DNA of 32,950 nt from an uncultured Ruminococcus sp. (GTDB taxonomy: Bacteria > Bacillota > Clostridia > Oscillospirales > Ruminococcaceae): contig USEH01000002.1 of assembly GCA_900553675.1 (NCBI GenBank), positions 1-32,950 on the forward strand. The letters are read 5' to 3'. The position numbers and the translations under genes were made by a program. The notes beneath the pieces were generated by a model. The model was not told the DNA's origin. It did not search any database and worked only from the letters and a program-made list of their open reading frames with translations. The first letter of the stretch is position 1; each line of letters starts with the position of its first letter. Below, piece after piece: positions 16,125-24,621 of this stretch.

Positions 16125-16267
16125 GATTGTGTTTTTGGATGATGGGGGTGTGCATACCAGAGTAACAGACAGAAGTTAAATTGTCTGGACATAGAGTTTA
16201 GCTATATATCTGAGTTTTGATGTAACCGCGAGTGAGTGCAGTCATGGACGTGCTCCGCGCGTCCATA

Positions 16268-16316
16268 GGAGGACCCCCGGCTGAGGGAATCGTTAGGCTT
16301 CGCCTACCGTCCTCCC
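16268..16316. repeat. Large hairpin inside element A
   Basis: GGAGGAC (about 16268-16274) pairs with GTCCTCC (about 16309-16315). Inside it, TAGGC/GCCTA forms a second stem. In element B this hairpin is interrupted after GGACCCCCG. Confidence 0.55.
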
Positions 16317-16397
16317 ACAAAAAACAGTCCACTGGACTGTTTTTTCTCCCTCTCCTGCGTTTTGCTTGCGCTGGAGATTTCGCGCTCTGCGGAGAGA

Positions 16398-16730
16398 CGG
16401 CGGCATATCATTTGTAATCGTCGTACTTTTGTTTGCCGCCGCACATCGCATTTCCTCCGTCTTTGACTGTACTTTTGCTTGGCAGGGTAATTCCTGCATA
16501 TAAAATACATTGGTTTTCGATTTATGGACGGAAATGCCCAACTTTTGTTTAAGGGGAGGGCGCTGCCAAAGCCGACATCGAAAGTCCGGCGTTTCCGTCC
16601 ATCGATTGCAAACATATGTAAGAAACGGCGTGCAGTCTGGCTTTGTTGAGAAGGAAAAGGAAATTACGGAGGAAACGCAATGCGTGACGGCATACTATTG
16701 ACAAGCGACTTACAAAGTTGATGCCGTCAC
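16398..16730. repeat. Head-to-head pair of M4 modules (long imperfect inverted repeat)
   Basis: Left module about 16411-16558, right module about 16566-16717. The centre-proximal arms contain ATGGACGGAAATGCC (16524-16538) and its near-perfect complement GGCGTTTCCGTCCAT (16588-16602). The distal ends contain GCATTTCCTCCGTC and, inverted, ACGGAGGAAACGC. Each module ends in its own hairpin: CGGCGGCA/TGCCGCCG (16398-16405 with 16434-16441) and GTGACGGCAT/ATGCCGTCAC (16684-16693 with 16721-16730), with loops of 28 and 27 nt. Confidence 0.7.
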
Positions 16731-16807
16731 CTGCTGCCTTGAAAGGCTGGAGAACTTTTTAGTTTTTTGCTTTTGAAGGTGAGTGAGAAATTGACGCATT
16801 ATAGCTC

Positions 16808-16836
16808 TTGAAAATCTCGATACACTGTGCTACAAT
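16808..16836 (+). promoter_or_regulatory. Promoter of the HTH-M18 gene
   Basis: TTGAAA (16808-16813), 17-nt spacer, TACAAT (16831-16836). It lies 31 nt beyond the right end of repeat element A, so the gene has its own promoter. Confidence 0.78.
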
Positions 16837-16868
16837 AATATCAGACTAATAAAAAGGTGGGATTTGTT

Positions 16869-18437
16869 TTGACTACATTGGGCGAACGCCTGCGAAAGGC
16901 GAGGAAAAGAAAGGGTCTTTCTCAGTCCGCTGCAAGCGAGGCTATTGGAATAAGCAACAAGGCTCTTTCAAGATACGAAACGGACATTTCATATCCTGCT
17001 CTGGAGGTGCTGAAAAAGCTGGGCAGGCTTTATGATGTTTCCAGCGAATATCTTTTGGGGAACACCGGCGCAATGGGCGAATCCTCCGACACTGCTTACA
17101 GTCCCGATAATTCCGAAAATATGGTTTCCATGACCGACCACAAGGCGTCTGCAAAAAAGCTTATCGACTTTATTGCGGCAAGCCCTTCGAGGTATCATGC
17201 CGTTGCTAATATCTGTCTGCGGCTTTCAAACGAAGGCTTTAAGGAGCTTAAAGAGTGCGAAAAATGGGACATCGCGCCGGGCGGAAAGTATTATGTCACA
17301 CGCAATCTCTCCTCGGTGATTGCCTTCAAGGTTGGCGAGGGGGATGTCGGCGGGTTCAACATAATAGCCGCGCACAGCGACTCTCCGACCTTTCGAGTAA
17401 AGCCAGACGCCGAAATGGAGACGCTTGGCAAGTACATCCGCATAAACACCGAGCGATACGGCGGAATGATATGCTCCACTTGGCTTGACAGACCTCTTTC
17501 CATTGCCGGAAGGGTAGTCACAACAAACGGCTCTAAGATAAAGACCCAGCTTGTAAACATTGATAAAGACCTTCTGATGATTCCCAACGTCGCCATTCAT
17601 ATGCAGAGAAACATCAACGACGGCATGAGCTTTAACGCTCAGGTGGATATGATACCTCTTTTAGGAAGCGTGGCGGCAAAGGGAAGTCTTACAAAGCTTG
17701 TCGCGGGGGCGGCAGGGGTTAAGGCGGATCAAATATCCGGATGCGACCTTTTCCTCTACAACCGTGCAAAAGGTACAATCTGGGGCAACGACGGCGAGTT
17801 TGTCTCCGCTCCGCAGCTTGACGATTTGCAGTGTGCGGTTGCCTCGTTGAACGGCTTTTTGGCAGGGGACAATGCCAAGACGGTTTCCGTTCTTTGCGTT
17901 TTAGACAATGAGGAGGTAGGAAGCGGCACCAAGCAGGGCGCGGATTCCGATTTCCTTAGGACAAGTGTTTCGCGGATATGCGAAGCTTTAGGAAAATCCG
18001 TGGGCGAGCTTATGCCTTCAAGCTTTGTGATTTCGGCGGACAACGCCCACGCCGTACATCCCAATCACCCCGAATACGCCGACCTTGTAAACAAGCCAGT
18101 CATGAACGGCGGAATCGTGCTGAAATTCAACGGCAACCAGCGCTACGCCACCGACGCCGTTTCCGAGGCGATTTTCCGCAAAATATGCCAAGCGGTTGCG
18201 GTTCCGGTACAGACCTACGTAAACCGCTCCGATCTTGCGGGCGGCTCGACACTTGGAAACATATCCACCGCTCAGCTCTCGATTAACACTGTGGATATCG
18301 GACTTGCTCAGCTTGCAATGCACTCAAGCTATGAGACGGCAGGCTCCATGGATACGCTTTATCTTGAAGAAGCGGCGGCGGAGTTCTACCGCACGGCGAT
18401 AACCCGACTTGCGGATGGGGAGTATGAGATTAAGTAA
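16869..18437 (+). CDS. Fusion of an XRE-type HTH domain to an M18-family aminopeptidase
   Basis: The start is the TTG at 16869 because AAGGTGG lies 8 nt upstream. A GTG at 16857 would sit inside that site. Residues 1-66 form a Cro/C1-type helix-turn-helix (LGERLRKARKRKGLSQSAASEAIGISNKALSRYE). A ~25-residue linker leads to a complete M18 aminopeptidase (about 90-522). All metal-site positions are visible: His169 (AHSDSP), Asp318 (QLDDL), Glu348/349 (DNEEVGSG), Asp391 (SADNAHA) and His485 (MHSSYE). M18 enzymes are normally ~430-residue, DNA-independent, dodecameric zinc peptidases that remove N-terminal residues. The added DNA-binding domain is unusual and suggests either a peptide-sensing regulator or self-controlled expression. 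The frame is unbroken. It is flanked by repeat elements A and B. Confidence 0.93.
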   Translation: MTTLGERLRKARKRKGLSQSAASEAIGISNKALSRYETDISYPALEVLKKLGRLYDVSSEYLLGNTGAMGESSDTAYSPDNSENMVSMTDHKASAKKLIDFIAASPSRYHAVANICLRLSNEGFKELKECEKWDIAPGGKYYVTRNLSSVIAFKVGEGDVGGFNIIAAHSDSPTFRVKPDAEMETLGKYIRINTERYGGMICSTWLDRPLSIAGRVVTTNGSKIKTQLVNIDKDLLMIPNVAIHMQRNINDGMSFNAQVDMIPLLGSVAAKGSLTKLVAGAAGVKADQISGCDLFLYNRAKGTIWGNDGEFVSAPQLDDLQCAVASLNGFLAGDNAKTVSVLCVLDNEEVGSGTKQGADSDFLRTSVSRICEALGKSVGELMPSSFVISADNAHAVHPNHPEYADLVNKPVMNGGIVLKFNGNQRYATDAVSEAIFRKICQAVAVPVQTYVNRSDLAGGSTLGNISTAQLSINTVDIGLAQLAMHSSYETAGSMDTLYLEEAAAEFYRTAITRLADGEYEIK

Positions 18438-18502
18438 ATAGTGTATATTATGCCGGTGCGGACTGATGTATGGTTGGTCTGTGCCGGTATTATGCTGTCT
18501 GC

Positions 18503-18939
18503 ATATATCTGAGTGTGGTTTGGATTACTACTTTGTGCAGGGATGGACGCACTCCGTGCGCCCATAGGAGGACCCCCGACGAGGGTAGGTGACGACGACT
18601 ACTTTGTAATCTTCGTACTGTCGTTTGCCGTCGCACAGTGCCTTTCCTCCGTCTTTGGCACTTCATTTGTTAGTTGTGAAGGCTTCTGCATATACTACAC
18701 TATTGTTCACAATTGCAGGACGGAAACGCCAGACTTATGTTTAGGAGGTAACAGTCCACCGGACTGTTTGCACTTATTTCGACCGTTAAGGTCGGAATTA
18801 GTGCTTCTCCCTCTCCTGCGTTTCGCTAACGCAAGAGATTTCGCGACCTGCGGGTCGCGACGAGGGCTCCTCGCCCTCGACCTAGTAAGCCTTTCAAGAG
18901 AAAGGCTTAAGCGAAAGCTTTTTAATTTACGCTTTTGAA
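18503..18939. repeat. Mosaic repeat element B
   Basis: Same outer ends as element A, but the block order differs: M1 hairpin ATGGACGCAC-TCC-GTGCGCCCAT (about 18542-18564), GGAGGACCCCCG, a single M4 module (about 18603-18748, TTTGTAATC...GGACGGAAACGCC...), then M2 (CAGTCCACCGGACTG) and M3 (CTCCCTCTCCTGCGTTTCG). It finishes with a ladder of small hairpins (TCGCGACCTGCGGGTCGCGA; CGAGGGCTCCTCGCCCTCG; AAGCCTTTC/GAAAGGCTT; AAGC-GAAA-GCTT followed by TTT). The final hairpins plus T-run could terminate transcription from the M18 gene. Confidence 0.72.
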
Positions 18940-18960
18940 ACTTAGCATTATCGACAAATT

Positions 18961-18989
18961 AAACAACGCCCCCAAAAAGAGAGCGTTGT
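18961..18989 (-). terminator. Probable terminator of gdhA
   Basis: Minus strand ACAACGC (18983-18989) pairs with GCGTTGT (18963-18969), followed by TTAATTT. It lies about 21 nt past the gdhA stop. The stem is short, so confidence is moderate. Confidence 0.65.
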
Positions 18990-19010
18990 AAAAACTATAT
19001 CGCAAAATTA

Positions 19011-20466
<1,456 letters not shown>

Positions 20467-20607
20467 GTGGTAAAGCACAAAATTTCAGTTTTTCATATTT
20501 TTGAGCTGTTTCAGCGCGATTTTTTATTAAATTTGAACAATCGCAAAGTGAAGTATTCATTTGCCCTGCGTTGTCTTGCTTTTTAGAGAGATGATAGCTG
20601 CACCCGC

Positions 20608-20636
20608 TTGACGGTTTGCATCTTATCCGCTATAAT
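20608..20636 (+). promoter_or_regulatory. Promoter of the dtd/ArsC-like operon
   Basis: TTGACG (20608-20613), 17-nt spacer, TATAAT (20631-20636). The leader is about 36 nt. Confidence 0.82.
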
Positions 20637-20678
20637 ATGATATAATCCCAAGAATTATACCGAAAGGACTGCATAGAC

Positions 20679-21113
20679 ATGAAAATCGTTATACAAAGGG
20701 TGCTCGGGGCGCAGGTCGAAGTCGGCGGCGAGGTCGTCGGGAAAATCGCAAAGGGATATCTTATCCTGTTCGGCGCGGCTGACGGCGACACCGACGAGGA
20801 CTCCCGCCGCCTTGCCGATAAAATCTCGAAGCTGCGCATTTTCGAGGACGAAAACGGCAAAACCAACCTATCCATATTCGACGTGGGCGGCGAGGTGTTG
20901 AGCGTTTCGCAGTTCACTCTTCTGGCGGACTGCTCCCACGGCAACCGCCCCAGCTTTACAAAGGCCGCCAAGCCGCAGGAGGCAAATCGGCTGTACGAGC
21001 TTTTCAATTCCGAGCTTCGGGCGAAGGGGCTTAACGTGCAGACAGGCGTGTTCGGCGCGGATATGAAGGTCGGGCTTATCAACGACGGACCGTTTACGGT
21101 GGTACTGGAATAG
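20679..21113 (+). CDS. dtd: D-aminoacyl-tRNA deacylase
   Basis: A cytoplasmic proofreading enzyme that hydrolyses D-aminoacyl-tRNA and Gly-tRNA-Ala. The 144-residue length matches the homodimeric DTD family. The sequence opens with [17 protein letters not shown] and carries the two active-site signatures: [17 protein letters not shown] (around residue 77) and [10 protein letters not shown] at the C-terminus. The usual cross-subunit motif is GPVT; here it is GPFT, a conservative change in a position close to the glycine-proline that excludes L-amino acids. AAGGA precedes the ATG. The gene has its own promoter and is followed 41 nt later by an ArsC/Spx-like gene. Confidence 0.95.
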   Translation: MKIVIQRVLGAQVEVGGEVVGKIAKGYLILFGAADGDTDEDSRRLADKISKLRIFEDENGKTNLSIFDVGGEVLSVSQFTLLADCSHGNRPSFTKAAKPQEANRLYELFNSELRAKGLNVQTGVFGADMKVGLINDGPFTVVLE

Positions 21114-21154
21114 GCAGACATATCACTCAAAAAATATAAAGGACGGTAAAAAGC

Positions 21155-21496
21155 ATGAACATCCAGATATTCTACAAATCCAAATGCTTCGATTCAAAAA
21201 AGGCAGAGCGGTGGTTTAAGGAGCGCGGAATAAAGGCGCAGATGATAGACCTCAACCAGAAAGGAATGTCACGCGGGGAGCTTAAAAGCGTTTTAGCGGC
21301 GGTCGGGTCGGTGGAAGCGCTTATAGATACCAAGGCAAAGTCGCAGGACGCGCTTTTGCTTAAGTATCTCGGAAGCGACGAGGATAAAATCGAAAAGCTT
21401 TTAGAGAATCCCTCGCTGATAAAAAGCCCGGTGGTTCGCAATTCCCGTCAGGCAACGGTTGGTTACTGCCCAGAGGTTTGGGAGAAGTGGGAGTAA
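21155..21496 (+). CDS. ArsC/Spx-family thioredoxin-fold protein
   Basis: 113 residues, matching the compact ArsC/Spx/YffB family. The N-terminal strand-loop holds a single redox cysteine (FYKSKCFDSKKAERWFKERGI). A CxxS arrangement replaces the CxxC of Spx. LNQKGMSRGELKSVLAAVG and the cis-proline region SLIKSPVVRN follow, the usual end of the fold (PxxRP-type segment with the conserved Arg). Such proteins are reductases or RNA-polymerase-binding regulators, and the sequence does not decide between these. It is probably co-transcribed with dtd (41-nt gap). A terminator follows at 21519-21559. Confidence 0.82.
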   Translation: MNIQIFYKSKCFDSKKAERWFKERGIKAQMIDLNQKGMSRGELKSVLAAVGSVEALIDTKAKSQDALLLKYLGSDEDKIEKLLENPSLIKSPVVRNSRQATVGYCPEVWEKWE

Positions 21497-21518
21497 TCAC
21501 TGCTAAACAGACAAAATA

Positions 21519-21559
21519 ATACCGCGTCGGCTTATGTGTCGGTGCGGTATCTTTCTTTT
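21519..21559. terminator. Terminator between convergent genes
   Basis: ATACCGC (21519-21525) pairs with GCGGTAT (21544-21550). On the plus strand CTTTCTTTT follows; on the minus strand ATTTTGT follows. The arm overlaps the last codons of the minus-strand HTH gene, so it can serve both sides. Confidence 0.7.
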
Positions 21560-21762
21560 ATATCGGTTTCGCCCGCGATGTAGTCGAGGCTGACATTGTA
21601 AAACCTTGCAAGTGTGATAATGTGGTGAAGCGGTATTTCGTTAGTGCCGTTTTCATATCGCGAATATACCTGCTGGGTCGTGCCAAGAAGCTCGGCTATG
21701 GTTTTCTGCTTAAGGTCGTTGTCCTCGCGCAGGTCTCTGATTCGTTCGACATATGTTTTCAA
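21532..21762 (-). CDS. Small XRE-family HTH transcriptional regulator
   Basis: The start is the TTG at 21760-21762, with GAGGTGAT 4 nt upstream. Longer frames lack a ribosome-binding site and run into the divergent gene. The 76-residue product is essentially one Cro/C1 helix-turn-helix (RIRDLREDNDLKQKTIAELLGTTQQVYSRYE) plus a short tail with DYIAGETDIKERY. It lies divergently from a two-TM protein gene, and the shared intergenic region contains a palindrome between the -35 and -10 of that gene. It is most likely the repressor of that gene. The -10 of its own promoter (TATAAT on minus, 21781-21786) is close. Confidence 0.85.
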   Translation of the reverse strand: MKTYVERIRDLREDNDLKQKTIAELLGTTQQVYSRYENGTNEIPLHHIITLARFYNVSLDYIAGETDIKERYRTDT

Positions 21763-21806
21763 CGCTATCACCTCAAAAAGATTATACATAAATATAAATC
21801 TTTTTC

Positions 21807-21835
21807 TTGATAATACACCTAATGTGGTGTATAAT
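21807..21835 (+). promoter_or_regulatory. Promoter with embedded palindromic operator for the two-TM protein gene
   Basis: TTGATA (21807-21812), 17-nt spacer, TATAAT (21830-21835). The spacer is filled by ATACACC-TAATGT-GGTGTAT (21813-21832), a perfect 7-bp inverted repeat. Binding there would block RNA polymerase. The divergent HTH protein is the obvious candidate ligand. Confidence 0.78.
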
Positions 21836-21863
21836 AGTGTCAAAATTTGATTGAGGTAGCACC

Positions 21864-22316
21864 ATGAACAAACGAGTAGAAGAATTTTTAGCAGACAGCG
21901 AAAGCAGATTAGACAGAAATCAAATTCTAATTGAGGCAGGCTTATACGATAAAATCTATATGCCTGAAACAGATGACGGCAATTCTTGCAATGGCGAAAG
22001 CTTAAGATGTGATTATCCCGAATCGGAATACGACGAGGAAAAGGGCAGAACCGTCTACTACAGAAAGCAGGCAATAAAGGTAACGAACGAGGAGTATAAG
22101 GCGATTCTAAAAAGCTCCTTATGCGAAAAAAATTCGCTTGCCAATTTTATCTTGTGGATTGCCTTAATTATATTAGTAGGCGGAGCTATAGCCGGATTGC
22201 TGATGGGCTCGATAATAATATTGTTGATAGGCGTAGCAATCACTATTTCGCTTCTGTGGTTTGCTGAAGTGCTCAGGCTTTTGCAGGACATTAAAAACAG
22301 GCTCAACCGTAAATAA
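21864..22316 (+). CDS. Small membrane protein with acidic cytoplasmic N-terminus, function unknown
   Basis: 150 residues. Residues 1-90 are hydrophilic and strongly acidic (for example DYPESEYDEEKGRTVYYRKQ). Two adjacent TM helices follow (about 92-140, NFILWIALIILVGGAIAGL and IIILLIGVAITISLLWFA), then a basic tail RLLQDIKNRLNRK. A GAGGTAG site precedes the ATG. I do not recognise the family. It has its own promoter overlapped by a palindromic operator and lies divergent from a small XRE regulator, the layout of a simple repressor-target pair. A toxin-like or stress-induced membrane protein is possible but unproven. Confidence 0.7.
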   Translation: MNKRVEEFLADSESRLDRNQILIEAGLYDKIYMPETDDGNSCNGESLRCDYPESEYDEEKGRTVYYRKQAIKVTNEEYKAILKSSLCEKNSLANFILWIALIILVGGAIAGLLMGSIIILLIGVAITISLLWFAEVLRLLQDIKNRLNRK

Positions 22317-22379
22317 TCCGTATAGCACAGCACCCCCCTCCGCCGCCGGAGAGGGTGCTATTCTAAACTCTATTAAATC

Positions 22380-23804
22380 TCAATCAAACGTAAACCTAAC
22401 AAACTCCGCGATACTCTCCCCGCTCTCGGAAAGAAACTCAAAGTAAACCGCGTGCTTGCCGACCACTCCGCAGGAAAGTTCAGCGGTTGCCGCCGTCTCC
22501 CCCTTCGCCAAGGTGAAGCTGGAAATTATCCTTCCCTTGTACTCGTCCAGCCTTACGTTCACCGCGATATTTTCAAGCGCGTTGATTTCGGCAGTGACGG
22601 TCTTGGAAGAATTATTGCCGAACTGCAAATACCTGAATCCCACCGTAACTCCGCTTGTTATATCCACAACCGGTGCGGAAACCGACTCGGTTTTGTCGTA
22701 GACCGCCGCGATATATGCACGCTTTGTGCCGCCGTAGATGTGGCAGGCGTATCCCGCGGAGATAAGCTTGTAGGCGTCCAGACCGTTGATATGCGCGCCC
22801 TGCGAGGTCATTTCAACAGGTTTTGAAGACACCGGTTCGCCGTCCTTGTAGCAAACGTCGCCGATAAACAATCTGCCGTTTTTGTCCATTGCAACGTCAA
22901 TCGGCTCGAGCATTGCCTGGCGCGAAAATTCGTTTACGCCGGTCTGGCGGTGGTAGAACACATACCACTTGCCGTTTACCTCCATAATAGAACCGTGGTT
23001 ATTGCCCCAGCGATAGGTCATGGTGCCGCTGCCGTCCGGATTTTTTAGAATTTCGCCGCCGTTGAAGCTTATGTCTCCGCCTGGCTCGAAGCCCTCAAGC
23101 GGCTTGTCGCTGACCTTGTAGGACAAAAAGCCGTTGTTTTCGGTGTAAACGCCCAGTTCGGGGACGGGGGTGTAGTATCTCTTGGAATAGATGTATACAT
23201 ACTTGCCCATTACCTTTCTGGGAGATGATGCCTCAAAGAAAGCGTCGTTTTCGTCATAATGACCGTCGTCCTTAGCCCACGGAGCTTGGGTGTGACCCAT
23301 CGGGTGTGCGTGGAAGGTGCCTTCCTTGATGGTTGCCATATCGTCGTTGAGTTCGGCGCAGTAGCAGCCGCAGAAGCCCCAGTAGGCGTATACCCTGCCG
23401 TCGTCGTCCACGAGGATTCCCGGGTCGAAGCCAAGGTCGGTCTTAACAGGGTCTACAAACGGTCCCGCGGGGTTATCCGACTTTGCAACCATAATTCTTC
23501 CGCCGCAGCACTCGGCGGCGTAGAGATAATAGGTATCACCCTTCTTAACCACGTCCGGAGCGTAAAGTATGCTGCCATCGGTCGCGGTGTAGCAGACTCC
23601 GTGGCAGGTCCAGTTGGTCAGATCGTCGACCGGTGCGCTCCACACAACCTGATCCTTGCCGCAGTAGCAGGTCTTTTCGGTGTCGTGAGAGCCGTAAACG
23701 TATACTCTCTTTTCGCCGTTATGCTCGAAAACTCTGGGTTCGCCGTCGGGTACGTGTTCCCAAAGCGGCATATATGGGTTTGCGCCTTTGATATATTCCT
23801 TCAT
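22380..23804 (-). CDS. Glycoside hydrolase family 43-like enzyme, cytoplasmic
   Basis: The start is the ATG at 23804 (MKEYIKGANPYMPLWEH), with GGAGG 8 nt upstream. 474 residues with no signal peptide, so it acts inside the cell. The first ~330 residues match the five-bladed propeller of GH43: an early acidic position near DGEPRVFEHNGEKRVYVYGSHD, GFDPGILVDDDGRVYAYWG, and FFEASSPRKVMGKYVYIYS with the likely catalytic Glu. The C-terminal ~120 residues are beta-rich (YACHIYGG... VTVGFRYLQFGNN... SVNVRLDEYKG-like), resembling a CBM6-type module. Typical substrates are arabinose- or xylose-containing oligosaccharides; specificity cannot be read here. Single gene with its own promoter. Confidence 0.85.
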   Translation of the reverse strand: MKEYIKGANPYMPLWEHVPDGEPRVFEHNGEKRVYVYGSHDTEKTCYCGKDQVVWSAPVDDLTNWTCHGVCYTATDGSILYAPDVVKKGDTYYLYAAECCGGRIMVAKSDNPAGPFVDPVKTDLGFDPGILVDDDGRVYAYWGFCGCYCAELNDDMATIKEGTFHAHPMGHTQAPWAKDDGHYDENDAFFEASSPRKVMGKYVYIYSKRYYTPVPELGVYTENNGFLSYKVSDKPLEGFEPGGDISFNGGEILKNPDGSGTMTYRWGNNHGSIMEVNGKWYVFYHRQTGVNEFSRQAMLEPIDVAMDKNGRLFIGDVCYKDGEPVSSKPVEMTSQGAHINGLDAYKLISAGYACHIYGGTKRAYIAAVYDKTESVSAPVVDITSGVTVGFRYLQFGNNSSKTVTAEINALENIAVNVRLDEYKGRIISSFTLAKGETAATAELSCGVVGKHAVYFEFLSESGESIAEFVRFTFD

Positions 23805-23835
23805 GATGTAATCCTCCGTTGTTATTGATGATAAT

Positions 23836-23864
23836 ATTATATACCATCCCGCGCGGGTTTTCAA
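23836..23864 (-). promoter_or_regulatory. Promoter of the GH43 gene with palindromic spacer
   Basis: Minus strand TTGAAA (23859-23864), 17-nt spacer, TATAAT (23836-23841). The spacer holds the perfect palindrome CCCGCGCGGG (about 23848-23857), which could be an operator. Confidence 0.75.
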
Positions 23865-23896
23865 TACGTTTTATGTTTTTCTCCGATACTATTGCA

Positions 23897-23929
23897 CAAA
23901 AAAGCCGCCCAACGTTATGCTGAGCGGCT
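23897..23929 (-). terminator. Terminator of the coaX-ECF operon
   Basis: Minus strand AGCCGC (23924-23929) pairs with GCGGCT (23903-23908), followed by TTTTTTG. It lies about 15 nt after the ECF gene stop. Confidence 0.85.
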
Positions 23930-23943
23930 GATTGCTGTATTTA

Positions 23944-24543
23944 TTATTTTGCTTTGCCAGAGAATGACTTTTTGCCGATATCCACGATACGGACAATTAC
24001 GGGGTTTAAAACAAGGTTTATTGCAAGCTCTAAAATGAAGTTAAAGCCTACCAGTCCGACTATCATGTACTTAAATACCGGAGCGTCGCCCGCCCCCGAC
24101 TTGATGGTGTCCATAAAGAAGACTGCGCAGCCGATAAGGAACACGCCTGTGTTTACTACAGGGCTTGCGATTGAAGCCAGCAGAGTTGCAACGTATTTGT
24201 TCTTTTTCTCCAAAAGCTTATAAACTGCGCCTGCGGCAAGACCTGCCAGAATGCCCTTTGCCAGAACGGTAATAATAGTTCCCGGGACGTTGACAGCTAA
24301 GAAAAGTGCAGCGTCGCCTGTTGCCATTACCATAACGCCGAACACCAGACCCAGCCATGCGCCCGACCATATTCCGAACAGAGCCGCGCCCACTACAATA
24401 GGCATAAGTACAAGCGAAATAGAGAATGTGCCGACCTTTATCGCTCCGCCGACAATCTGCAATACAACTACTATTGCAGTCAGAAGTGCTGTTCCCACCA
24501 GCTTATAGGTGAGCTCGCGATTTTTTGCCAAAGAATTTTCCAT
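23944..24543 (-). CDS. ECF transporter S component, probably pantothenate (PanT-like)
   Basis: 199 residues with about six TM helices and the alanine/glycine-rich packing of energy-coupling-factor S components (LVLMPIVVGAALFGIWSGAWLGLVFGVMVMATGDAALF). These proteins bind a vitamin and associate with the shared EcfAAT module, which is not encoded in this window. Specificity is inferred from its position 78 nt downstream of the type III pantothenate kinase gene coaX: uptake followed by phosphorylation is a logical pair. An AGAGG site precedes the ATG. A small hairpin CGGG-7nt-CCCG lies directly before it and may limit access to ribosomes. Confidence 0.82.
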   Translation of the reverse strand: MENSLAKNRELTYKLVGTALLTAIVVVLQIVGGAIKVGTFSISLVLMPIVVGAALFGIWSGAWLGLVFGVMVMATGDAALFLAVNVPGTIITVLAKGILAGLAAGAVYKLLEKKNKYVATLLASIASPVVNTGVFLIGCAVFFMDTIKSGAGDAPVFKYMIVGLVGFNFILELAINLVLNPVIVRIVDIGKKSFSGKAK

Positions 24544-24621
24544 GTTAATACCTCTCGGGACTTTAACCCGTGCTGTTGCCCGATACGCGGTGCAACGCAG
24601 TTAAATTTTGATCATGAAATA

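Larger units (their letters stand above)
16204..16777. repeat. Mosaic repeat element A (copy next to the HTH-M18 gene)
   Basis: Shares both ends and several blocks with element B (18503-18939). The left end is ATATATCTGAG and the right end GCTTTTGAA, preceded by AAAGGCT...CTTTTTA. Block order here is: M1 hairpin ATGGACGTGC-TCC-GCGCGTCCAT (16243-16265) followed by GGAGGACCCCC; a palindrome AACAGTCCACTGGACTGTT (M2); CTCCCTCTCCTGCGTTT (M3); then a ~150-bp block (M4) present twice, head to head. Open frames inside (for example translating to IGGPPAEG) look spurious. No transposase is present. Confidence 0.75.

Noticed and set aside
16232..16701. Small frames in repeat element A (e.g. a product with ASIGGPPAEG)
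   Set aside because: The DNA is a hairpin-rich repeat. The corresponding frame in element B (APIGGPPTRVG) diverges immediately after, as expected for non-coding repeat sequence.
18449..18489. Imperfect hairpin just after the HTH-M18 stop (TGCCGGTGCGGACT / GGTCTGTGCCGGTA) as a terminator
   Set aside because: Many G-U pairs and no U-run follow it, so termination is not supported. The hairpins and T-run at the right end of element B are better candidates.
18513..18938. 141-aa frame across repeat element B
   Set aside because: It covers shuffled repeat blocks and consecutive hairpins, has no ribosome-binding site, and is not preserved in element A.
21763..22074. N-terminal extension of the small HTH regulator
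   Set aside because: It would cross the divergent promoter and operator and enter the opposite gene. The TTG at 21762 has a good ribosome-binding site.
22328..22360. GC-rich hairpin AGCACCC...GGGTGCT as a firm terminator
   Set aside because: A stem exists between the two convergent genes, but neither side carries a U-run (TATTCTAA on plus, GTGCTATAC on minus). It may terminate weakly, so I did not list it as a feature.
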